Shown one piece after another: positions 1 through 5,886 of a DNA stretch of 10,311 nt. A program made the position numbers and the translations under genes. The stretch's first letter is position 1. Every line of letters starts with the position of its first letter. The notes under the pieces are model-generated. The model saw only the letters and a list, made by a program, of their open reading frames with translations, was not told where the DNA came from and did not search any database. The DNA is from Desulfatirhabdium butyrativorans (lineage in GTDB: Bacteria; Desulfobacterota; Desulfobacteria; Desulfobacterales; DYRK01), in contig DYRK01000173.1 in assembly GCA_020718785.1 (NCBI GenBank), forward strand, positions 1 to 10,311. Reading direction: 5' to 3'.

Positions 1-2
1 TA

Positions 3-236
3 ATTAAATTCACAAAACATCAGTCGGATAAAAAAAAGGATTACTCTGATTTCTATAAAAAATTAACCCAACAAATTGAATCAATTAAGATAAAATTGGA
101 TGAGTATGGTTTTATCCCTGAAGGACTTATAAAAGTGCAGTCAAAAGAATATACAGAATTTTACGGATTATTGGTTGTAAGAGAATTTATTTATCATCTT
201 TCAGCGGAACATCGTTATCAGCAGAAGGAGCCATAA
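3..236 (+). CDS. 3' end of an unrecognised lysine-rich gene upstream of the Cas7 genes (5'-truncated by window edge)
   Basis: An open frame enters from the left edge and stops at TAA 234-236, three bases before the next gene's ATG. The 77 visible residues are charged and rich in Lys, Glu and Tyr, and look helical (for example KKDYSDFYKKL followed by an amphipathic stretch). No in-frame ATG is present in the visible part, so the start lies outside. No catalytic motif is seen. A charged, helical protein placed directly before a Csm3-like gene in a type III operon would suit a Csm2/Cas11-type small subunit, but it could equally be the tail of another cas gene; this is a guess from position only. 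Its base composition is clearly more AT-rich than the genes that follow. Confidence 0.55.
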   Translation: MKFTKHQSDKKKDYSDFYKKLTQQIESIKIKLDEYGFIPEGLIKVQSKEYTEFYGLLVVREFIYHLSAEHRYQQKEP

Positions 237-239
237 ACC

Positions 240-1061
240 ATGTGGGAACTGAAAACCAAATATCTGTTCAAAGGCAGACTCGAACTGAAAACCGCCCTGC
301 ATATCGGCGGCGGAAGACTGAACATGATGAATACGGACAGTCCGATTGTACGGACACCGGAAGAACTTCCGTTTATTCCGGGTTCGAGTTTCAAAGGGGC
401 ATTTCGCAGTACGGTTGAAAAAATAGCCGTATCTCTGCCGAATATCACAACCTGCCAATTGATTGAAGATGAAAAATCAAAGAATTGCCCGACGGCTTAT
501 CATAAAGAATTTGCCAAACAGGTCGAGAAGATGAAAGATGAGAAAGAATTAGTTGAAACTCTCAAGGAAAAACTTTGTAACACCTGCAAACTGTTCGGTT
601 CTCCCTACACGGCTTCCAAAATATTTTTCCACGATCTCAAAATTCTGGACTGGGCTGGCGTTACGCAGGTTCGGGACGGCGTGGTGATTGACCGGGACAG
701 CGAGCGGGCTAAAGACAAACTGAAATACGATTTTGAAGTAGTAGCTCCTTCGTCAACATTCGATATGGAAATCTGGCTGGAAAATCCTTCAAAACAAGAC
801 TTGGGACTGGCATGTATCGGCTTGAATGAATATCTGAGCGGCATGGGCTATATCGGCGGAATCAAATCCAGAGGATTGGGCAGTTGTTTTATTTCAGACC
901 TTAAAGTTTACAAGCTGGATTTGGAATCGGAAGGAAAAGAAGAACGGCTGAGAAAATATCTGATTCATACCGAACCGGAAAAGAAAATGGATGAAATCAA
1001 AAATCCCGAACAGTTTGTTCAAGAAAAGACAGAAGCTATTCTTTTGTCCAAAGAGGTATAA
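240..1061 (+). CDS. Csm3/Csx7-like RAMP (Cas7-family backbone subunit, putative target-RNA nuclease)
   Basis: This 273-aa protein is a Cas7-group RAMP, which binds crRNA along the backbone of type III effector complexes and cuts the target RNA. Visible family marks are ALHIGGG at 19-25, TDSPIVR at 32-38, IPGSSFKGAFR at 46-56, a CNTCKLFG motif at 113-120, RDGVVIDR at 145-152, and the glycine-rich loop GGIKSRGLG at 206-214. Asp33 sits where Csm3 proteins carry the catalytic aspartate, so this subunit is probably a slicer. Cys72, Cys83, Cys113 and Cys116 could bind zinc. The start is supported by GGAG at 227-230, nine bases upstream. The C-terminal 40 residues are a charged tail. The next gene begins one base after the stop. 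RAMP identity is secure; the exact family (Csm3 or the SSO1426/Csx7 type) is less so. Confidence 0.88.
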   Translation: MWELKTKYLFKGRLELKTALHIGGGRLNMMNTDSPIVRTPEELPFIPGSSFKGAFRSTVEKIAVSLPNITTCQLIEDEKSKNCPTAYHKEFAKQVEKMKDEKELVETLKEKLCNTCKLFGSPYTASKIFFHDLKILDWAGVTQVRDGVVIDRDSERAKDKLKYDFEVVAPSSTFDMEIWLENPSKQDLGLACIGLNEYLSGMGYIGGIKSRGLGSCFISDLKVYKLDLESEGKEERLRKYLIHTEPEKKMDEIKNPEQFVQEKTEAILLSKEV

Positions 1062-1062
1062 T

Positions 1063-2142
1063 ATGCTGAAAAAATTGGTCAATGAATGTAAGTTCAAATT
1101 ACAGATCAAAACAGAAGGACCGCTGTTAGTCAAATCCGGGTATGCCACAGCCCACGGACCCGATATGTCGCCAGTTCTGACTTACCGCAACGGACAGGAA
1201 CAGGTTTTTATCCCGGGCAGTTCGCTCAAAGGCGTGTTTCGGAGTCATATTGAGAAAGTGATTCGCTCGGTGAATGAGGAACTTGTCTGTCTGCCTTATG
1301 AAAAGCCGAACTTTGTAAATGAAAACAATCGGCTGATTTGCCCGAATTATAGCCGAGCTTTTTGTGGCAACAGATTTGAACTCAGAAAGAAAAACACGGT
1401 TCAAGATGATAAACGGAATAAATGGAAGTTGTTGAATTCGGATTTAGAAGATAAGGACGGAAATCGAAAAGATATTAATCCTATTGTCTATCATGATTCC
1501 TGCCCCGTGTGCCGTCTGTTCGGATCAACCTTCTTTATCGGACGAATATCCGTCGGCGACGCGTATCTGACTCTGACGACGCCCCCGGATGTAAAGCGTT
1601 ATGTAGAAACAAGAGACGGTGTGGGGATTGACCGTTTTAGCGGCGGTGCGGCTCAGGGAGCATTGTTCAATCTCCTCGTTGTCAGTGCCGGAACTTCATT
1701 TCAGACAGATATTCTGCTGAGAAATTTTGAAATCTGGCAATTAGGCGCGGTCATGCTGATTTTGCAGGATATGGAAGATGAACTGATTCGAGTCGGCTCC
1801 GGGCGTTCACGGGGATTGGGGCATATCAAAGGAGCGGTGAATCAGGTGGATATTCAGTATCTGAAGATGAATATCGCGGGAAAAAAAGCCGATGAAATAT
1901 GGGGGCTTGGCAAATTTTTAAACGGCGATGACAGTTACGGAACCCGGCACGATGACTCGCTGATGCTGGCAAATGCGCCGCCTGAAAAGCAGAAAGGGAT
2001 TCGGACTATTCAGGAATTCACCGGCGAAGCGCTGAACGATTTGAAAATCCGGGCAATGAATCGCTTTGTAGAAACAATTCCGGCATGGTCTGTTCCTAAG
2101 ACCATGTGTTTTTCCAATCTTCAGTTTGAACCGGAGGCATGA
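1063..2142 (+). CDS. Second Csm3-like RAMP with enlarged insertion (Cas7-family)
   Basis: This 359-aa Cas7-group RAMP is a paralogue of the preceding gene. It has the crRNA-binding signature IPGSSLKGVFR (50-60), a CPVCRLFG motif (147-154), RDGVGIDR (184-191) and the loop GSGRSRGLG (245-253). Asp34 lies one residue off the Csm3 catalytic position (GPDMSPV), so cleavage activity is plausible but needs alignment. Compared with its neighbour it has a longer insertion at about 80-145, with Cys93 and Cys101 that could join Cys147/Cys150 in a zinc site, and a C-terminal extension of about 90 residues after the glycine-rich loop. I chose ATG 1063 over an upstream in-frame ATG at 991 because AAGAGG precedes it and because the earlier start would overlap the previous gene by 71 bases. 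It likely occupies a neighbouring backbone position in the same complex. Confidence 0.87.
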   Translation: MLKKLVNECKFKLQIKTEGPLLVKSGYATAHGPDMSPVLTYRNGQEQVFIPGSSLKGVFRSHIEKVIRSVNEELVCLPYEKPNFVNENNRLICPNYSRAFCGNRFELRKKNTVQDDKRNKWKLLNSDLEDKDGNRKDINPIVYHDSCPVCRLFGSTFFIGRISVGDAYLTLTTPPDVKRYVETRDGVGIDRFSGGAAQGALFNLLVVSAGTSFQTDILLRNFEIWQLGAVMLILQDMEDELIRVGSGRSRGLGHIKGAVNQVDIQYLKMNIAGKKADEIWGLGKFLNGDDSYGTRHDDSLMLANAPPEKQKGIRTIQEFTGEALNDLKIRAMNRFVETIPAWSVPKTMCFSNLQFEPEA

Positions 2143-2144
2143 GA

Positions 2145-2663
2145 ATGAATGATGTCATTTATACCGGTCAGACAGCGGATATAAACGCTCTGATTCCGAA
2201 AATGACCTGGAATTCAGCGATGATGATTCTGGAGCAGTTTCAAAACAAATGGCTTGAAAAAGGCGAGCAGGAAAAAGCGATTCGTTTTGAGCAATTCAAC
2301 TCGGCAGAAGATTTCAACGCATTTCAGACCGGGCGCATTTTCGATTCGGAAAAAGAACTGTTCTGGTCATGGAATGATAAAGACCGGTTTCATGTGATTT
2401 ACAGCGGAGATGAAGCAGACTTGCCGGGATTGCAGGCTGATGATACAAAGGATTTTGAGACTTCGGAACAAAAATACATGCTGTGGGGAAAACCATATAA
2501 AACAAAACAGGTGTTTTTGGAACTTCAAATTCCCCGTCTGCTTTGCTATCCTTTTGCATGTAAAAAAGATAACAGACCGGCATTGAAAGTGATTGAATAT
2601 CGGGATAAAAATACCTGTCAAATCCGGCATTACCGTTTTTGCGGATTGGAGGAAGCTTTATGA
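2145..2663 (+). CDS. csx19: Csx19-like type III-D accessory protein (TIGR03984-type)
   Basis: This 172-aa protein has no RAMP glycine-rich loop and no nuclease motif. Length, position between RAMP genes of a III-D-like operon, and the central pattern GRIFDSEKELFWSW (a G-R-x-F then E-L-x-W arrangement) fit the Csx19 group, known as a subtype III-D marker and probably a non-catalytic component or assembly partner of the complex. The assignment rests on memory of the family pattern and on context. ATG 2145 is preferred to ATG 2139 because GGAGG at 2133-2137 is 7 bases from the former and only 1 base from the latter; the 2139 start would overlap the upstream stop. The end overlaps the next gene by four bases (ATGA, 2660-2663), implying translational coupling. 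No signal peptide or membrane segment is seen. Confidence 0.6.
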   Translation: MNDVIYTGQTADINALIPKMTWNSAMMILEQFQNKWLEKGEQEKAIRFEQFNSAEDFNAFQTGRIFDSEKELFWSWNDKDRFHVIYSGDEADLPGLQADDTKDFETSEQKYMLWGKPYKTKQVFLELQIPRLLCYPFACKKDNRPALKVIEYRDKNTCQIRHYRFCGLEEAL

Positions 2664-3706
2664 ATCCTTATGATTTTGTGCCGATTGATTTCAATCAGCC
2701 GATAGCACGCCGCAGCCCGATTCAGCACGGAAAATTTGAAAAAAACACCGTTTCCGGCAGTCTCACAGGCAGGATTATCGCTGAAACGCCGATTTTTATA
2801 AAATCCGGTAATACAGAGCAGTTTACCAAAAACAAAGCCGGTCAATATATCATTCCCGGCACATCCCTGAAGGGACTGTTTCGGAGCATTGTCGAGACCG
2901 CTGCCTACGGATGCTTTGGCGGAAAATGCGACAGAAGATACAAAGATAATCAGCGGGGAACGATTGATCATTCCAAAAAGCTTCCTGCTTCATTTCTTGC
3001 CTGTACCGACGCCGGACATCTCTGTATTGCGTGCCGGATATTCGGAATGTTGTATAGCAACAATGTCTTTGCCGGTAAAGTGTCATTTGAGGATGCGGTT
3101 TGTAATAAACCTGTAGCGCATAATCCTGCCGCCATTTACACGATAGATTTGATGGGACCCAAACCGCACCACACCGCTTTTTATTTGGATTCAAGCGGAA
3201 ATCGGATTGCGGGGCGGAAGTTTTATTTTCATCATCAGCAACGAATCCGCACAACGGACAAGAAGACTTCATATAATCAACGAATCAATCCCTTAGATAC
3301 CGGCTCTGAATTTACGTTTACAGCCAGTTTCACAAATCTGGAAAATGACGAATGGCAGGCATTGCTCTATGCCATTGTGCTTGAACCGGAGATGCGGCAC
3401 AAAATCGGTTATGCCAAACCTTCGGGATTGGGAAGCGTGAAAATCGAAGTCACTCATCTCCGGCTCATTGACTATGCCTCTCGGTATTCATCCCCGAATC
3501 GCGGAATCACCGAATATCAAGAGCAATCACTGAGAGATTATATTGCGGCGCAGACCCGAGGTTTTACAAGTGATACGACATCTCTGACATTGAATGAATT
3601 ACGCCGTATCTGGCGATGGGATGTAAATGATAAAACGCCGTATCGGTATCCGACACACGAGTGGTTCAACAATAATCCGAATGCTCCCATCAGTCAAACT
3701 CCTTAA
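2660..3706 (+). CDS. TIGR03986-type CRISPR RAMP (Cas7-like)
   Basis: This 348-aa protein begins NPYDFVPI, the characteristic opening of the TIGR03986 RAMP family found in III-D and related systems. It then shows IPGTSLKGLFR (65-75), CIACRIFG (122-129), the family-type LMGPKPHHTAFYLD around 170-180, and the glycine-rich loop GYAKPSGLG (250-258). It should be a structural backbone or capping Cas7 subunit binding crRNA and target. The segment equivalent to the catalytic Asp region of Csm3 (KSGNTEQFTKN, 48-58) has no aspartate, so this copy is probably not a slicer. Cys85, Cys90, Cys115, Cys122 and Cys125 could hold zinc. The start at ATG 2660 is supported by GGAGGAA at 2648-2654; an in-frame ATG at 2639 lacks such a site and lies inside the previous gene. 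The C-terminal 80 residues beyond the loop are family-specific. Confidence 0.85.
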   Translation: MNPYDFVPIDFNQPIARRSPIQHGKFEKNTVSGSLTGRIIAETPIFIKSGNTEQFTKNKAGQYIIPGTSLKGLFRSIVETAAYGCFGGKCDRRYKDNQRGTIDHSKKLPASFLACTDAGHLCIACRIFGMLYSNNVFAGKVSFEDAVCNKPVAHNPAAIYTIDLMGPKPHHTAFYLDSSGNRIAGRKFYFHHQQRIRTTDKKTSYNQRINPLDTGSEFTFTASFTNLENDEWQALLYAIVLEPEMRHKIGYAKPSGLGSVKIEVTHLRLIDYASRYSSPNRGITEYQEQSLRDYIAAQTRGFTSDTTSLTLNELRRIWRWDVNDKTPYRYPTHEWFNNNPNAPISQTP

Positions 3707-3709
3707 TTT

Positions 3710-3724
3710 GTGAGGTTAGGAATG
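3710..3724 (+). promoter_or_regulatory. Ribosome binding site deciding the CARF-gene start
   Basis: GAGG at 3712-3715 is followed by six bases and ATG 3722. It overlaps an alternative GTG at 3710, which has no purine-rich site in front and would add four residues before the conserved beta strand NILIASLG. CARF proteins usually begin only a few residues before this strand, supporting ATG 3722. Confidence 0.6.
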
Positions 3725-5308
3725 GCAAATATTTTAATAGCGTCTTTGGGCGAATCGCCTATCGTAGTTACTTCAATGGTGAAGGCTCTGAAAGAGGAAA
3801 AGAGCATAGAAGTTGATAAAGTCATTGTGGTTTATCCTGCGGAGCATCCGAATATTAAAGACGGCATAGATTTGATTGAAAAGCATTGCCTGTGCAGAAA
3901 GATTGAACCATGCGGATTGCCGTTTCCCGATGTGAACAGCTATCGCCGGTGTTATTTGTTTTTGCAGACGCTTTACGGCTTGCTGGAAGCGAATCAGCAG
4001 GATACGGTTTATCTTTCCATAGCAGGCGGACGAAAAACCATGTCCGCCCTGATGTATCTGTTTGCGCCTTTCTATGAGAATATCAAAGGAGTTTATCATA
4101 TCCTCGATACAAATGAGGGAACGGACAGAAAGAATTTTCATTCTCTCGAAGAGTTGCTTAACCGTTTTTGCTCAGACGATCCCAAACTTGAGGACATCAT
4201 GAATCCGCCTTCGGATGAACTGAATCTGATTGAGATACCGTTTGAACATTTTGCCAATGTTCAGGAACTCCGGGAACTTTTAAAGAATTATGATCCCAAA
4301 CAGCTTACAGAAGGAGTTTCAATTTCTTTGGACGATATTGAACCTGATGCGCTGGATTTTTGGACCGCTGTTTTTCAAAAAAGAGAAGCACCCAAAAGAA
4401 ACATTCTCAATATTCGTTTTTCACAAACTGCCTACGAGCAATATTTTGAATTGGAAGACAATTTGCGTAAGGTTTTCAGAAAATATTTCAGGCAGATGCA
4501 ATCTCCTAATTTTATTGATCAAAAAAAGCACGGCACATTCAGCGGAAACGGAGCTGTTTTTCATTTCTCCAAGCTCCGTCAGACCGGCGAAAGACCGTTT
4601 TTCTACAGACAGGGTAAAGATGTTATTGTTGCCCAACTGACATATAAAGCGAATGACTCATACCAGCAGTTGAGTAATAAACTGCAAAAATATCGCCCTT
4701 CTGTAAGCGAATATGAACCGAAATACACGCTTAAAGAAATAGAACAGATCGGAGATATTTTACTGGCGGCTGTCGGGGAATCTCCGATGGTGGTAACACA
4801 GGCTTATAGGCTGCTTCAGCGTAAGGAAAATGCAAATATTGACAAAATAGCAGTTGTTTTTCCCGAACAAAATACATACATTAAAACCGGTATTCGGATA
4901 TTGGAAGATGTTTTCGGAAAAAAAGCAGAGGTCATAAAATGCGGCGCAGCCTTAAAGGACTTAAACTCCGAAGATGCCTGTGAAGATTTTCTGAATCGGA
5001 TTATCAAGGCTGTTGAGGATCTGAAAAAGAATTATCCCGATTCCGAAATCCGTATGCTGCTTTCCGGCGGCAGAAAAGGCATGTCCGCTCTGTCATATCT
5101 GGCTGCCCAGCGTTCCAATATTACCAAAGTCTATCATACCCTTATCACCGACTCTGAATTGGAAGATAAAATTAAAAGCGAATGTTCGATAGAAAATCTG
5201 AACAGACTCGGCAGCACAAAGAAAAAAGCGGAAAAAATGTTTTTGGAATGTTATCCGGCTGAAAAGTTTGATTTGTTTGAGGTTCCGGTGATATCTTTAG
5301 GACGTTAA
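3722..5308 (+). CDS. Two-CARF effector with central RelE-like domain (CARF-RelE-CARF), putative cyclic-oligoadenylate-activated mRNA interferase
   Basis: This 528-aa protein has an internal duplication. Repeat 1 (about 3-177) has NILIASLGESPIVVT at 3-17 and LSIAGGRKTMSAL at 98-110, ending in LIEIPF. Repeat 2 (about 345-528) has DILLAAVGESPMVVT at 345-359 and LLSGGRKGMSAL at 446-457, ending in LFEVPV. Both match the Csx14/NE0113-like CARF pattern, a Rossmann-fold sensor for cyclic oligoadenylates made by Cas10. Residues about 226-327 fit the RelE/ParE/HigB toxin fold: ILNIRFSQTAYEQYFEL, then helices, FSKLRQTGERPFFYRQGKD (282-300), IVAQLTYKAND and a final helix ending KYR at 323-325. Candidate catalytic residues are His281, Lys284, Arg286, Arg291, Tyr295, Arg296, Lys309 and Arg325. 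ATG 3722 follows GAGG at 3712-3715; GTG 3710 is less likely. It is the last cas gene, 15 bases after the RAMP. It could also act as a ring nuclease if the CARFs cut their ligand. Confidence 0.78.
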   Translation: MANILIASLGESPIVVTSMVKALKEEKSIEVDKVIVVYPAEHPNIKDGIDLIEKHCLCRKIEPCGLPFPDVNSYRRCYLFLQTLYGLLEANQQDTVYLSIAGGRKTMSALMYLFAPFYENIKGVYHILDTNEGTDRKNFHSLEELLNRFCSDDPKLEDIMNPPSDELNLIEIPFEHFANVQELRELLKNYDPKQLTEGVSISLDDIEPDALDFWTAVFQKREAPKRNILNIRFSQTAYEQYFELEDNLRKVFRKYFRQMQSPNFIDQKKHGTFSGNGAVFHFSKLRQTGERPFFYRQGKDVIVAQLTYKANDSYQQLSNKLQKYRPSVSEYEPKYTLKEIEQIGDILLAAVGESPMVVTQAYRLLQRKENANIDKIAVVFPEQNTYIKTGIRILEDVFGKKAEVIKCGAALKDLNSEDACEDFLNRIIKAVEDLKKNYPDSEIRMLLSGGRKGMSALSYLAAQRSNITKVYHTLITDSELEDKIKSECSIENLNRLGSTKKKAEKMFLECYPAEKFDLFEVPVISLGR

Positions 5309-5330
5309 TCAAAATTGAATTTCAATAACC

Positions 5331-5367
5331 ATCAGCAGGGTTTTGCCGGCGGCAAACCCCTGCTGAT
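5331..5367. repeat. REP-like palindrome A downstream of the cas operon
   Basis: Seventeen-base arms (5331-5347 and 5351-5367) pair with one mismatch around a GGC loop; the core reads TTTTGCCGGCGGCAAA. It begins 22 bases after the stop of the CARF gene. There is no T-run after it, so it is not a canonical intrinsic terminator, though it could still slow transcription or protect the 3' end of the cas transcript. A related element lies at 5395-5429, suggesting a dispersed palindromic repeat family. Confidence 0.7.
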
Positions 5368-5394
5368 CAGGGATGTTTGTACAGGCGGCAGTTT

Positions 5395-5429
5395 CAGTAG
5401 GAGTTAGCCGGCGGCGAACCCCTTTACTG
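5395..5429. repeat. REP-like palindrome B in the cheY leader
   Basis: Arms 5395-5409 and 5413-5429 pair imperfectly (two-base bulge, two mismatches) around a GGC loop. The core GCCGGCGGC followed by RAACCCCT is shared with palindrome A at 5331-5367, so the two look like diverged copies of one repeat. Its 3' edge is 10 bases before the cheY ribosome binding site (GGAGG, 5440-5444), so in RNA it could influence cheY translation. Confidence 0.6.
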
Positions 5430-5453
5430 CCTGCGGATCGGAGGAAACGCACA

Positions 5454-5822
5454 ATGAGCAAAACCATTATGACAGTGGATGATTCTGCCAGCGTTAGGCA
5501 AATGGTGAGCTTTACGCTGAGAGGAGCGGGCTATGAGGTGATAGAGGCAGTGGACGGCAAAGATGCCCTGTCCAAACTCAACAACGGTGTACGCGTCCGT
5601 CTGATCTTTGCCGACCTCAACATGCCGAATATGGACGGCATAGAACTGATTCGTGCCGTAAGAGCCAGACCTGCATATAAATTTGTCCCGATTATCATGC
5701 TCACCACTGAATCTCAGGCATCGAAAAAGCAGGAGGGCAAATCCGCAGGAGCCACCGGATGGATTGTAAAGCCTTTCAAACCCCAGCAGCTGCTGGCAGT
5801 GGTGAAAAAAGTGCTGGGATAA
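5454..5822 (+). CDS. cheY: Stand-alone CheY-type response regulator
   Basis: This 122-residue protein is a single receiver domain, the normal CheY length, with no output domain. It accepts phosphate from CheA and would control the flagellar switch or another motility target. The acidic pocket is Asp9-Asp10 (TVDDSAS), the phosphoacceptor Asp54 (FADLNMPNMDG), the switch Thr84 (MLTTES) and the invariant Lys106 (IVKPF). All five are intact. Trp103 replaces the usual aromatic Tyr/Phe near the switch face. The start at ATG 5454 is fixed by GGAGG at 5440-5444 and by the conserved first beta strand KTIMTVDD. cheA follows 64 bases downstream on the same strand with a hairpin between them, and the pair is probably one operon. 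Confidence 0.95.
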   Translation: MSKTIMTVDDSASVRQMVSFTLRGAGYEVIEAVDGKDALSKLNNGVRVRLIFADLNMPNMDGIELIRAVRARPAYKFVPIIMLTTESQASKKQEGKSAGATGWIVKPFKPQQLLAVVKKVLG

Positions 5823-5831
5823 AGGAGTTAA

Positions 5832-5872
5832 AAGTGAGAAGTGAGAAATTTTTCACTTCTCATTTCTCACTT
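5832..5872. repeat. Inverted repeat / hairpin between cheY and cheA
   Basis: Arms AAGTGAGAAGTGAGAA (5832-5847) and TTCTCATTTCTCACTT (5857-5872) pair over 16 bases with one mismatch and a 9-base loop. Each arm is itself a tandem of a GTGAGAA-type unit, so alternative registers are possible, including an inner hairpin at 5841-5856. It ends just before the GAAAGGG ribosome binding site of cheA, so it may tune cheA expression relative to cheY. It could also be a small dispersed palindromic repeat. Confidence 0.7.
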
Positions 5873-5886
5873 AGAAAGGGTTTTTC

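Larger units (their letters stand above)
5309..5453. other. Intergenic region between cas and che blocks
   Basis: This 145-base spacer holds palindromes A and B and the cheY ribosome binding site. It is the most likely place for a cheY-cheA-MCP promoter, but I cannot point to a convincing -35/-10 pair or sigma-28/sigma-54 site. An in-frame ATG at 5373 would extend cheY by 27 residues with Arg-rich, non-CheY-like sequence read from the repeat; I treat it as non-coding. Confidence 0.5.

Noticed and set aside
991..1062. In-frame upstream ATG extending the second RAMP by 24 residues
   Set aside because: It would overlap the previous gene by 71 bases and lacks the good ribosome binding site found before ATG 1063.
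2850..3272. 140-codon minus-strand open frame
   Set aside because: It is antisense to the TIGR03986-type RAMP and shows no protein-like features beyond scattered Cys/Arg.
4290..4640. 116-codon plus-strand open frame in another phase
   Set aside because: It overlaps the RelE-like part of the CARF gene and has no independent start signal or motif.
5331..5367. Canonical intrinsic terminator after the cas operon
   Set aside because: The hairpin is strong but not followed by a T-run, so I list it as a palindromic repeat only.
5373..5453. In-frame ATG extending CheY by 27 residues
   Set aside because: The extension reads through the palindromic repeat, is not CheY-like, and ATG 5454 has a clear GGAGG.
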